Shown: positions 25,795 to 33,586 of the stretch, piece after piece | Numbering within the stretch: the first letter of the stretch is position 1 | Layout of the letters: the number at the start of each line of letters is the position of its first letter | Assembly (NCBI RefSeq): GCF_013409425.1 | Contig: NZ_JACCAC010000001.1 | Coordinates: forward strand, 1 to 64,000 | Origin: Nocardioides perillae | GTDB taxonomy: Bacteria > Actinomycetota > Actinomycetes > Propionibacteriales > Nocardioidaceae | Reading direction: 5' to 3' | DNA length: 64,000 bases | Translations under genes and position numbers: made by a program | The notes under the pieces: model-generated | Told to the model about the DNA's origin: nothing | The model's database searches: none | Seen by the model: only the letters and a program-made list of their open reading frames with translations

Positions 25795-26856
25795 TCAGCG
25801 GCGCTCGCGCAGCCGCACCCGCGGCAGCGGCGGGGCCGGGATGGGCGGCAGGGGCTGCCCGGCCACCACGCCGAAGCGGCCCGGTCGCACCTGACGACCG
25901 TCGGGCACGACGGCGGGGTCGGCGGGGTCGCCGGGGTCGCCACCGGCGGCCACCTCGAGGCCGCCGGCGGCCTCGCGCGGCGGGTGCGCGCCGACCACCT
26001 CGTCGTCGGCGTCGGCCAGCACCTGCGCCTGCCACGCCTCGCGGGCGGCGACGACCTCCTCGTGGCTGCGTCCGACGAAGTTCCACCACATGACGATCGG
26101 CTCGCCGAAGGGCGGGCCGCCGAGGAGCAGCAGCCGCGCGGGGGCGTCGTGGGCCGTCAGGACCAGCGTGGTCGCCCCGGGCTCGGCGCAGGCGAGGGCG
26201 TGGGCGGGCACCCGCAGCTCGTCTCCCCCCTCGCCGAGGCGCAGGCCCACGTCACCGGTGTCGACGAGGACGCCGAGCTCGAAGGTCGGGTCGACGGCCA
26301 GGTCCACGCGCGCGCCCGGCTCGAGCAGCAGCTCGGCACCGAGCAGCGGGGTGGCGGTCGGCACCGGCGAGGTGGAGCCGGCCAACGAGCCCAGGAACAC
26401 GCGCAGCTCCCACCCGTCGCCGCGCACCGGCTCCGGGCGGTGGTGGGCGAAGCCCGGCGCGCCGTCGCGGGCGCCCTCGGGCAGCGCCACCCAGAGCTGG
26501 GCGCCGTGCAGCACCGTGGTCTCGGGGGTGGAGACCTCGGAGTGGCTGATGCCGTGGCCGGCCGTCATCAGGTTGAGCTCGCCGGGGCGGACGAGGGCGT
26601 GGTGGCCCGCGGAGTCGCGGTGCTCGACCTCGCCGGTGAAGAGCCAGCTGACCGTCTGCAGGCCGGTGTGCGGGTGCGGGGCGACGACCATCCCGCCGGT
26701 GTCGGCGACGTCGTCGGGGCCGTAGTGGTCGAGGAAGCACCACGCGCCGAGCAGCGAGCGCGCGCGCTGGGGCAGGGTGCGGCGCACGGTCATGGCGCGC
26801 GGCCCGCCCAGCGGCACGTCGCGGGGGGTGACGACCTCGACGGCGGGAGTGCTCAC
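25795..26856 (-). CDS. Pirin family protein
   Basis: Cupin-fold protein of 353 aa. The pirin metal-site motifs are present: HPHTGLQTVSWLFTGEVEHRDS and LNLMTAGHGISHSE. The pirin C-terminal domain (GGPPFGEPIVMWWNFVG) follows. Bacterial pirins have iron-binding, quercetinase-like or pyruvate-dehydrogenase-linked roles, so no function is assigned. After about residue 290 the tail is low-complexity, rich in Pro, Asp and Arg. It converges with eda, and is 17 bases from hmgA, which is on the same strand upstream. Confidence 0.85.
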   Translation of the reverse strand: MSTPAVEVVTPRDVPLGGPRAMTVRRTLPQRARSLLGAWCFLDHYGPDDVADTGGMVVAPHPHTGLQTVSWLFTGEVEHRDSAGHHALVRPGELNLMTAGHGISHSEVSTPETTVLHGAQLWVALPEGARDGAPGFAHHRPEPVRGDGWELRVFLGSLAGSTSPVPTATPLLGAELLLEPGARVDLAVDPTFELGVLVDTGDVGLRLGEGGDELRVPAHALACAEPGATTLVLTAHDAPARLLLLGGPPFGEPIVMWWNFVGRSHEEVVAAREAWQAQVLADADDEVVGAHPPREAAGGLEVAAGGDPGDPADPAVVPDGRQVRPGRFGVVAGQPLPPIPAPPLPRVRLRERR

Positions 26857-26873
26857 GCCTCGACGCTACCCGC

Positions 26874-28073
26874 TCACAGCCGGCGGCCGGCCCAGCTCCA
26901 GGCGTAGGCGTCGTCCTCGCAGGCCAGCGCCGCCTCCCCGAGGCCGAGGGGCGCGAAGGTGTCGACCATGACCGCGGTCTCCTCGAAGCGCTCGACGCCG
27001 ATCGACGCCTCGACCGCCGCGGGCTGCGGCCCGTGGGCGTGCCCGCCCGGGTGCAGCGAGACCGACCCCAGGCCGATGCCCGAGCCCTTGCGGGCCTCGT
27101 AGTCGCCGGCGACGTAGAACATGACCTCGTCGCTGTCGACGTTGGAGTGGTAGTAGGGCACCGGGATCGCCTGCGGGTGGTAGTCGACCTTGCGGGGCAG
27201 GAAGTTGCAGACGACGAAGCCGCGCCCCTCGAAGACCTGGTGCACCGGCGGCGGCTGGTGCACCTTGCCGGTGATCGGCATGTAGTCCTCCAGGTTCATC
27301 GTGTAGGGGTAGAGGCAGCCGTCCCACCCCACGACGTCGAACGGGTGGGTGTCGTGCACGACGCGCGTGCCGACCACGCCCTCGCTCGTGCGGTGCTTGA
27401 CGAGCACCTCGACGTCGCGGCCCTCCACGAGGAGCGGCTCGCCGGGCCCGTGCAGGTCGCGCTCGCAGTACGGCGCGTGCTCGAGCAGCTGCCCGTAGCG
27501 CGAGAGGTAGCGCTTCGGCGGGGCGATGTGCGAGTGCGACTCCACGGCGTACAGGCGCGACGGCTCGGCCGGCAGCCACCGGTGGATGGTCGCGCGGGGC
27601 ACGACGACGTAGTCGCCGGCGCGGTAGTCGACCGCGCCGAAGACCGTCTCGACCGTGCCCGCGCCGGACTCGACGAAGACGCACTCGTCGCCCAGCGCGT
27701 TCTTGTACAGCGGGGAGGCGTCGGTGCCGGTCTGCACGTAGGTGAGGCGCACGTCGGCGTTGCCGAGCACGAGCCGCCGGTCGGTGACGGCGTCACCGCC
27801 GGCGGGCAGGTCGTGCAGCCGCAGGTGGCGCGGCACGAGCGGGTGGTTGGGCCGGGTGCGCTGGTCGGGCAGCTCCCACACCTCGGCCGCGACCGTCGAG
27901 GAGGGCACGCCGCGGTGGTAGAGCAGCGAGGAGTCCGAGGAGAAGCCCTCCTCGCCGACCAGCTCCTCGAACAGCAGCTGCCCGTCGGGGTCCCGCAGCG
28001 CCGTGTGCCGCTGCCGCGGCACCTCGCCCCGTCGCTGGTAGTACGCCACCGCTCCGCCCTTCGCTCCGGTCAT
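26874..28073 (-). CDS. hmgA: Homogentisate 1,2-dioxygenase
   Basis: Ring-cleaving iron dioxygenase of tyrosine/phenylalanine breakdown, making maleylacetoacetate. The protein is 399 aa; longer eukaryotic-type enzymes are about 440. The iron ligands are probably His309 and Glu316 (VPYYHSNVDSDEVMFY) and His345 (HPGGHAHGPQ). The motif VHQVFEGRGFVVCNFLPRKVDYHP is also typical. The ATG at 28073 sits immediately beside an inverted-repeat operator candidate; a GTG at 28049 (391 aa) has a better upstream GGAG and cannot be excluded. Confidence 0.93.
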   Translation of the reverse strand: MTGAKGGAVAYYQRRGEVPRQRHTALRDPDGQLLFEELVGEEGFSSDSSLLYHRGVPSSTVAAEVWELPDQRTRPNHPLVPRHLRLHDLPAGGDAVTDRRLVLGNADVRLTYVQTGTDASPLYKNALGDECVFVESGAGTVETVFGAVDYRAGDYVVVPRATIHRWLPAEPSRLYAVESHSHIAPPKRYLSRYGQLLEHAPYCERDLHGPGEPLLVEGRDVEVLVKHRTSEGVVGTRVVHDTHPFDVVGWDGCLYPYTMNLEDYMPITGKVHQPPPVHQVFEGRGFVVCNFLPRKVDYHPQAIPVPYYHSNVDSDEVMFYVAGDYEARKGSGIGLGSVSLHPGGHAHGPQPAAVEASIGVERFEETAVMVDTFAPLGLGEAALACEDDAYAWSWAGRRL

Positions 28074-28074
28074 C

Positions 28075-28102
28075 CGTCCGCCCAGCGGACGCGTTCGTCC
28101 GC
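28075..28102. promoter_or_regulatory. Triple half-site operator candidate in the hmgA/fahA gap
   Basis: Three copies of CGTCCGC in mixed orientation: direct at 28075-28081, inverted at 28085-28091 (GCGGACG), direct at 28096-28102. Adjacent pairs form perfect 7-bp palindromes with 3- and 4-base centres. It lies between divergent hmgA and the unknown/fahA operon. No regulator gene is adjacent. Confidence 0.5.
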
Positions 28103-28113
28103 TATGCGTCGAC

Positions 28114-28119
28114 TAGGCT
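28114..28119 (+). promoter_or_regulatory. -10 candidate (TAGGCT) for the unknown gene and fahA
   Basis: TAGGCT ends seven bases before the GTG at 28127, so the message may be leaderless. No clear -35 is visible; activation or repression through the adjacent repeats is possible. Confidence 0.4.
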
Positions 28120-28126
28120 ACCTCCG

Positions 28127-28951
28127 GTGACCGCGACGCAAGGCCCCCCGCAGCCGCCCTCCTGGTGGACCGGGCTCCTCGACGACACCGCCGCCTGCGG
28201 GCCCGGCGTGACCTCGCTGCCGCCGCGGGCTGGGGCGGTCGGCCGCCACGTCGGCGCCCTCGTCGTGCCCGACACGCTGCTGCCGGCCGCCCTCGCCGCG
28301 CGCGACGCCGACCCGTCGCCGGCCCGGCACCGCCTCGTCGTGCGCCTCACGGGCGGGTCGGCGCAGCTCGGCGGCCCCGCGGCGCTGTGCGCCCGCGCCG
28401 GGGTCGTGCCGTCACGCGTCGACACCGTGGTGCGCGACCCCGGTGACCCCGCGTCCGCTGCCCGCCGCGTCGCGGCTGCCGTCGACGCGGCGCGTGCCGC
28501 CGGCGACCTGCCCGACGAGGTGGTCGTGGCGGTCGGGCTCCCGGCCCCCGCCGGGCCCGACCTCGGCCACGGCTGGCTCGCCGCCGCCGACGAGCTCGCC
28601 GCTGCCGAGCTCGCGCTCGCGCTGCCCACCCGCGACGTGCCGCCGCCCGGCGTGGCGCCGTGGCTCGACGCCGCCCTCGACCGGGAGCTGCCGCTGGTGG
28701 CCCTCGGCCCCCACCCGGCCGCGGAGGCGGCCGCCCTCCTGGCCGCCGTGCGCCTGGCCTTCGACGGCGAACCGCTCGAGGAGGTCGCCGCGGTGCTGCG
28801 GGGCGGCGAGGACCGGGTCACCGCGACCCTCGCCGCCCTGGGCGCGGACGCGCTGCTCCGCACCCGGCGCTGGCTGCTGGGCGTCGGGTGCGACGACGTC
28901 GAGGCTGCCGGCCCCGCGCTCGAGCGGCTCGCGGGCGGGTCGGCAGCGTGA
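28127..28951 (+). CDS. Unknown protein in the homogentisate locus
   Basis: A 274-aa Ala/Pro/Leu-rich cytosolic protein without a signal peptide, transmembrane segment or familiar motif. Its strand/helix pattern (HRLVVRLTGGSAQLGG, DEVVVAVGLPAP, LPLVALGPHPAAEAAALLAAVRLAF) suggests an alpha/beta fold. Asp and His residues are scattered without an obvious metal cluster. It is divergent from hmgA and its TGA overlaps the GTG of fumarylacetoacetase by four bases, which implies a linked role in tyrosine breakdown, such as an isomerase or regulatory partner. That is inference; the maleylacetoacetate isomerase step is not otherwise seen here. Confidence 0.55.
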   Translation: MTATQGPPQPPSWWTGLLDDTAACGPGVTSLPPRAGAVGRHVGALVVPDTLLPAALAARDADPSPARHRLVVRLTGGSAQLGGPAALCARAGVVPSRVDTVVRDPGDPASAARRVAAAVDAARAAGDLPDEVVVAVGLPAPAGPDLGHGWLAAADELAAAELALALPTRDVPPPGVAPWLDAALDRELPLVALGPHPAAEAAALLAAVRLAFDGEPLEEVAAVLRGGEDRVTATLAALGADALLRTRRWLLGVGCDDVEAAGPALERLAGGSAA

Positions 28952-30201
28952 CCGCGCCGCTCCCGGCGTACGCCGGGCTGCCGCCCACCTGGGTGCCGGG
29001 CGCGGCGGGCTCCGGCCACGACGTCGACCACCTGCCCTGGGGAGTGGTGGTCCCGCGCGACGCCCGGACGGACGAGGGAGCCCGGGTCGCGGTGCGCATC
29101 GGCGACCACGTCCTCGACGTGGCCGCGCTCGCGGGACGCGAGCGACCCGACCTCGCCGCGGCGGTGCAGGGACAGACGCTCGATGCCCTGCTCGCCGCCG
29201 GGCCGCGCACCTGGGCCGCGCTGCGGGGCTGGCTCACCGACGCCCTGACCCGCGAGGCCGCGCGACCGGTCGTCGAGCCGCACCTGCGCCCGCTGGCCGA
29301 GGTGGGAGCGCACCTGCCCTTCACCGTCGCCGACTACGTCGACTTCTACGCCTCCGAGCACCACGCGAGCCACGTCGGCCGGCTCTTCCGACCCGGTCAA
29401 CCGCCTCTGCCACCGCAGTGGAGGCGGCTCCCGGTCGGCTACCACGGCCGCGCGGGGACCGTCGTGGTGAGCGGCACCCCCGTCGTGCGCCCCTGCGGCC
29501 TGCGGGTGCTCCCGGGCGACGACGCGCCCACCTTCGGGCCGACCCGGCGCCTCGACCTGGAGGCCGAGGTGGCCTTCGTCGTCGGCGTGCCGAGCGAGCC
29601 CGGTGCCCGGGTGCCCGCGGCGGCGCTCGCGGAGCACGTGCTCGGCGTCGTGCTGCTCGACGACTGGTCGGCTCGCGACGTGCAGGCCTACGAGTACGTC
29701 CCGCTCGGACCCTTCCTCGGCAAGTCCTTCGCCACGTCGGTGGCGGCCTGGGTCACGCCGCTGGCGGCGCTGGAGGCCGCGCGGTGCCCGCTGCCCGGCC
29801 AGGACCCGCCGCCCGCCCCGCACCTGGCGGTCGACGAGCCGGCGGGCTACGACCTCGCGCTCGAGGTCGCCGTCGGCGGCACCGTCGTCAGCCGCCCGCC
29901 GTACGCCGCGACCTACTGGTCACCGGGGCAGCTGCTGGCCCACCTCACCTCGGGCGGGGCACCGCTGCGCACGGGCGACCTGCTCGCCTCCGGCACGGTG
30001 AGCGGCCCGGGAGCCGACGAGCGCGGCAGCCTGCTCGAGCTCACCGACGGCTGGCGGGTGCCGGTCGCGACCGGCCGGGGCGAGCGGTTGGCCCTGGAGG
30101 ACGGCGACGAGGTGGTGCTGCGCGCCACGGCCGCGGGCGCGCTCGGCGGGCGGGTGCAGCTGGGCGAGGTCGCCGGCACGGTGCTGCCCGCCCGGCCCTG
30201 A
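28948..30201 (+). CDS. fahA: Fumarylacetoacetase
   Basis: Hydrolyses fumarylacetoacetate to fumarate and acetoacetate, the last step of tyrosine breakdown. The protein is 417 aa, the usual length, with YVDFYASEHHASHVGRLFRP (catalytic His and metal Asp), LDLEAEVAFVVG (metal Glu) and LLDDWSARDVQAYEYVPLGPFLGKSF (metal Asp). The GTG start overlaps the unknown gene by four bases, so the two are co-translated. A maleylacetoacetate isomerase gene is not visible in the window. Confidence 0.94.
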   Translation: MTAPLPAYAGLPPTWVPGAAGSGHDVDHLPWGVVVPRDARTDEGARVAVRIGDHVLDVAALAGRERPDLAAAVQGQTLDALLAAGPRTWAALRGWLTDALTREAARPVVEPHLRPLAEVGAHLPFTVADYVDFYASEHHASHVGRLFRPGQPPLPPQWRRLPVGYHGRAGTVVVSGTPVVRPCGLRVLPGDDAPTFGPTRRLDLEAEVAFVVGVPSEPGARVPAAALAEHVLGVVLLDDWSARDVQAYEYVPLGPFLGKSFATSVAAWVTPLAALEAARCPLPGQDPPPAPHLAVDEPAGYDLALEVAVGGTVVSRPPYAATYWSPGQLLAHLTSGGAPLRTGDLLASGTVSGPGADERGSLLELTDGWRVPVATGRGERLALEDGDEVVLRATAAGALGGRVQLGEVAGTVLPARP

Positions 30202-30229
30202 CGCGCCCTGCGTCCCGTCCCGGGACGCG

Positions 30230-30265
30230 CCGCGGGGCCGGCCGCCGTGGCGACCGGCCCCGCGG
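30230..30265. terminator. Bidirectional terminator between fahA and the collagen-like gene
   Basis: Perfect 12-bp inverted repeat (CCGCGGGGCCGG, 12-base loop, complement) in the convergent gap. Confidence 0.7.
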
Positions 30266-30288
30266 GTGCCGTCAGGTGCGGGCGGGTG

Positions 30289-31080
30289 TCAGCGCCCGGC
30301 CGGCGAGGTGCCGGCGAGGATGACGTAGAACGCCTTGCGGTTCTGGTCGGTCGTCACGCTGCCGTCGGACAGGCGGGGGCTGACGACGAAGCTCTCGAGG
30401 TTCTGCGCACCCGCGGGCGCGCAGTTGGTCGGGATGCCGGTCGAGCCGGGGAAGGCACAGCGGCTGACGGTGATCTCGCCGGAGAACTCGGGGTTGGCGT
30501 CGGCGCCGGGGGCCCGGCCGTTCGTGTTGCCGGCGCCCGGGCTGCCGGCGGCGTCCTGCTCGATCGTGTTCTGCAGCACCACCGTCGCGACGATCGCGTT
30601 GTCGGCGAGGTCCTCGCCGGCGTCGATGTAGACGTTGCCATTGGCGCGCAGCGCGTTGCTGGGCTGCCCCTCGGCCGCGGTGTTCGGCAGCACCGGGTAG
30701 CTGGCGACGATGTCGAAGCCGCCCGACTGGGCCTGGATGGTCCCGTCGCGCCCGATCAGCACCCAGCGGCTCGCGCCGGCAGGCCCCTGCTCGCCCTGCG
30801 GACCCTGCGGGCCCCGCGGCCCGGCGGGCAGCGCGCCGCCGCGGAAGTCACGCCTCTTCAAGGTGCCGTCGGCGATGTCCACCGACCTCACCCCGCCGTC
30901 GCGCAGGTCGACGCTGCGCAGGGAGCCGTCACGCACATCGACGCTGCGCAGCGAGCCGTCGCGCACGTCGAGCGTGCCGATCGTCGCGGCGGCGTAGGAG
31001 GTGCCACCGGCCGCGACCACGAGGGCGGCGACGGAGATGAAGAAGGAGGGCGTCGGACGACGCAGGGAGGGCAGTCTCAC
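30289..31080 (-). CDS. Secreted protein with decapeptide repeats and a collagen-like segment
   Basis: A 263-aa exported protein. After a basic N-terminus and a hydrophobic segment (about 13-31, FFISVAALVVAAGG) there are four near-perfect decapeptides of the form VRDGSLRSVD (about 38-77), then a collagen-like Gly-X-Y run (GPRGPQGPQGEQGPAG, about 87-102). A C-terminal domain of about 160 residues with two Cys follows (SRCAFPG, PTNCAPAG). The second half resembles no family I know. Surface display or matrix attachment is possible, but is inference from the repeats. Confidence 0.7.
   Translation of the reverse strand: MRLPSLRRPTPSFFISVAALVVAAGGTSYAAATIGTLDVRDGSLRSVDVRDGSLRSVDLRDGGVRSVDIADGTLKRRDFRGGALPAGPRGPQGPQGEQGPAGASRWVLIGRDGTIQAQSGGFDIVASYPVLPNTAAEGQPSNALRANGNVYIDAGEDLADNAIVATVVLQNTIEQDAAGSPGAGNTNGRAPGADANPEFSGEITVSRCAFPGSTGIPTNCAPAGAQNLESFVVSPRLSDGSVTTDQNRKAFYVILAGTSPAGR
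30871..30972. repeat. 30-bp tandem repeats within the collagen-like gene
   Basis: Three units of 30 bases (30871, 30901 and 30931), plus a partial fourth. The 30901 and 30931 units are the most alike; the 30871 unit is more diverged. They encode the decapeptide repeats near VRDGSLRSVD. Confidence 0.75.
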
Positions 31081-31315
31081 GGTGTCTCCAGGAGGACGGG
31101 CGTCGCGCGGTCGCGATCGCGTACGCCGTCTTCGGAGCGGCGGCCCCGACGGATGGGAGCCAGATCACACGAGCCGCTCCCGGACCGCCCGGAACGCTCC
31201 ACCGCAGGTCGCGAGGGGGTGGTCCGCGCACCCGCCTCACCCTGTCGAAGGCTTGTGCAAGGACCGGGCACCGGTCACCCTTTGGTGTGGTCGCAGTGCG
31301 GATAGTGTCGGTTCC

Positions 31316-31615
31316 ATGACCGACGACGTCTACACCGCCACGATCGCCGACGGGGTGCTCGTGGTGAGCGGCGAGATCGACGAGACGGCGGGCCCGGTGT
31401 TCCGTCAGGACCTCGCGACCTACTCCGCCGACTTCACCCGCGACCTCACGGTCGACCTGAGCGAGATCGAGTTCTTCCCCAGCTCGGCGGTGGCCATCGC
31501 CGCCATCGCGCTCGAGAACGCGAAGGTGCGCGGCTCCCAGGTCGAGCTGGTGGCCCGCGAGGGCAGCGTGGCGCAGCGGGTGCTGCACATCTGCGAGCTG
31601 CCCTACCGCAGCTGA
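31316..31615 (+). CDS. STAS-domain anti-anti-sigma-type protein
   Basis: Small STAS protein, 99 aa, of the SpoIIAA/RsbV type, the phosphorylatable switch of partner-switching modules. The strand pattern DGVLVVSGEIDETAGPVFRQDL and the core DLTVDLSEIEFFPSSAVAIAAIALEN match the family. In the canonical DSSG site, Asp is Pro and Gly is Ala (FPSSAV), so the phosphorylated Ser is one of the two serines if it works this way. Thirteen bases before the kinase gene. A weak promoter candidate (TTTGGT, 16 bases, TAGTGT) lies at 31281-31308. Confidence 0.85.
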   Translation: MTDDVYTATIADGVLVVSGEIDETAGPVFRQDLATYSADFTRDLTVDLSEIEFFPSSAVAIAAIALENAKVRGSQVELVAREGSVAQRVLHICELPYRS

Positions 31616-31628
31616 GAGGAGCAGCTCG

Positions 31629-32081
31629 ATGACCCGCATGAGCCACGAGGAGATCGGCACGATGCACCGGATACCCGCCGACCTGGGCGCCGTGACCGCG
31701 GTCCGGCGTGCCCTGGTCGCCGAGCTGCGCGGTGCGCAGCTCGACCCGCGGGTGGTCCAGGACGCCGCCCTCGTCGTGCACGAGCTCGCCGAGAACGCCG
31801 TCCGCCACGGCGGCGGCGCCGGTCGCGACCTGACCCCGGGCACCCCTGCCGTCGAGGTCTCGTGGCACGTCGGCGACGGCGTGGTCGACCTGCGCGTCAA
31901 GGACCTCGGCACCGCCGGCTTCAACGCCCCTGCCTGGCCGACGTCGCGACTCGACGGCGGCCGAGGGCTGCACATCGTCGAGCAGCTGTGCCGCTCGTGG
32001 GACGTGCAGCACGGTCCCGACGGCACCGAGGTCAGCGCCCGGGTCGACACCCGCTCCGACGCCGCGGAGGTGACCGCGTGA
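31629..32081 (+). CDS. Anti-sigma-type HATPase protein (RsbW/RsbT-like)
   Basis: GHKL-type ATPase, 150 aa, expected to bind and phosphorylate the STAS protein. The N-box VVHELAENAVRHGGG is clear, and the G-box LDGGRGLHIVEQL is present, but the middle G1 region (VKDLGTAGF) is weak. A strong RBS (GAGAGGAG, seven bases before ATG) fixes the start. Whether it is an anti-sigma factor (RsbW-like) or a switch kinase (RsbT-like) cannot be told from the sequence. Confidence 0.85.
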   Translation: MTRMSHEEIGTMHRIPADLGAVTAVRRALVAELRGAQLDPRVVQDAALVVHELAENAVRHGGGAGRDLTPGTPAVEVSWHVGDGVVDLRVKDLGTAGFNAPAWPTSRLDGGRGLHIVEQLCRSWDVQHGPDGTEVSARVDTRSDAAEVTA

Positions 32082-33586
32082 CCAGCCCCCAGCCCCCGCC
32101 TCCCTCCCACCTCGACGGACCGTCCGAGCGCGCCGCCGAGCGCGCGTCCGACGAGCGCGTCACCGACGCGCTCGAGACCGCGCTCCACACGGCGGACGGC
32201 ACACAGCCCTCGCTGCCTCCGACCCAGCGCCGCTCCACCGCCGTGCGCGAGCGCCCGATGCGCCTGATGTCCAGCGCGTCCGAGTCCGGCCCGCGCGTCC
32301 AGCTCGCCCAGTCCTCCTCCCGCGCCGACTTCCTCTCCGCGCTCTCCCGCTCGCTCTCCGCGGTCCAGCACCCCGCCCGAGCGGTCGAGACCGTCGTCAG
32401 CACCCTCGTCGACGGCGCCGTCGACTTCGCCCAGGTGACCATCCGCACCGAGCAGGGCTGGCTCGCCGCCGGGCAGACCGTCGGCTTCGAGCCGGTGCTG
32501 TCCTCCGACTACCACGTGGCGCGCCGGCAGGGCACGACCATCCGCACCCTCATGCAGCGCGGGATCGCCGAGCACTGGGTGCTGCCCCCCGACACCCCCG
32601 AGCGCGTCGAGGTGCTCGACCACCTCTTCGGCCGCACCGACCTCGCCGAGCAGCTCGACACCCTCGACGCCGCCTCGCTGCTGCTGGTGCCGCTCAACGC
32701 CCGCGGGCGCGCCTTCGGACTGCTCGCCGTCGCCCGTGCCGCCGGCCACGGCTTCGACCAGGCCGCTGTCGACTTCGTCGAGGACGTCGCCCAGCGCGTC
32801 GCGGTCTCCCTCGACGCCTGCTGCGTCGTCGCCGAGTCGCGGCGCGTCGCGGCCAGCCTGCGCGACTCCCTCGAGCCGCGCCCTGTCGCCGCGGGCGCCG
32901 GCCTCGACGTGGCGACGTACTCCCGGGTGGCGCACGAGGACGCCTCCGTCGGCGGCGACTTCGTCGACCTCCACGGACCCGACGACGACCTCTCGCTGCT
33001 GATGGGCGACGTGGTGGGCCACGGCGTGCCGGCGGCGATCGCCGCGCAGCGCATCCGCAACAGCGCCCGCACCATCACCGCCGTCGACCGTGACCCCGCC
33101 CAGGTGCTCGAGGTGACCAACCGGGTCCTCATGGCCGAGTCGGCCCACTACGCCGAGAACTTCGCGACCGCGGTGTCGGCGCGGCTGCGCCGCACCGGCG
33201 ACGTGGTGCACGTCGAGATCGCCGTCGCCGGTCACCCGCCGCCGCTCGTGGTGCGCACCGACGGCACGGTCGAGCCCGTGGCGGCCCGGGGCCCGGCGCT
33301 CGCGCTCAAGCCGGACGCGCGGTGGCGCACCGACAGCTTCGAGCTCGGCCTGGGCGACACCTTGGTCTGCTTCACCGACGGCGTCACCGAGGCCCGCCGT
33401 GGCGCCGAGTTCTTCGGCGACGCCCGGCTGCTCGAGGCGTTGCGCGACCTCGCCGGCGCGCGCCCCGGCGCCGTCGTCGAGAGGCTGGCGATGGCCGTGG
33501 CGACCTTCCGCGGCGCCCACGAGGAGCGCGACGACACCTCGATCGTGGCCCTGCAGCCGGTGCCCGTCCGGTCGTCCACCTCGTGA
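32078..33586 (+). CDS. GAF-domain PP2C/SpoIIE-type phosphatase (RsbU-like)
   Basis: A 502-aa phosphatase. About 90 unstructured residues precede a GAF-like sensor (about 105-255, LLVPLNARGRAFGLLAVARAAG). The PP2C/SpoIIE domain (about 275-495) has the metal-site motifs GGDFVDLHG, GDVVGHGVPAA, GHPPPLVV, FTDGVTEARRG and DDTSIVAL. It would dephosphorylate the STAS partner and activate a sigma factor. The GTG overlaps the ATPase gene by four bases. The next gene, carrying a cobalamin-binding domain, overlaps this one by four bases. Confidence 0.9.
   Translation: MTSPQPPPPSHLDGPSERAAERASDERVTDALETALHTADGTQPSLPPTQRRSTAVRERPMRLMSSASESGPRVQLAQSSSRADFLSALSRSLSAVQHPARAVETVVSTLVDGAVDFAQVTIRTEQGWLAAGQTVGFEPVLSSDYHVARRQGTTIRTLMQRGIAEHWVLPPDTPERVEVLDHLFGRTDLAEQLDTLDAASLLLVPLNARGRAFGLLAVARAAGHGFDQAAVDFVEDVAQRVAVSLDACCVVAESRRVAASLRDSLEPRPVAAGAGLDVATYSRVAHEDASVGGDFVDLHGPDDDLSLLMGDVVGHGVPAAIAAQRIRNSARTITAVDRDPAQVLEVTNRVLMAESAHYAENFATAVSARLRRTGDVVHVEIAVAGHPPPLVVRTDGTVEPVAARGPALALKPDARWRTDSFELGLGDTLVCFTDGVTEARRGAEFFGDARLLEALRDLAGARPGAVVERLAMAVATFRGAHEERDDTSIVALQPVPVRSSTS

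Noticed and set aside
31081..31315. A B12 riboswitch before the cobalamin-protein operon
   Set aside because: The gap is 235 bases and no B12-box-like conserved sequence was recognised, though no covariance search was possible.
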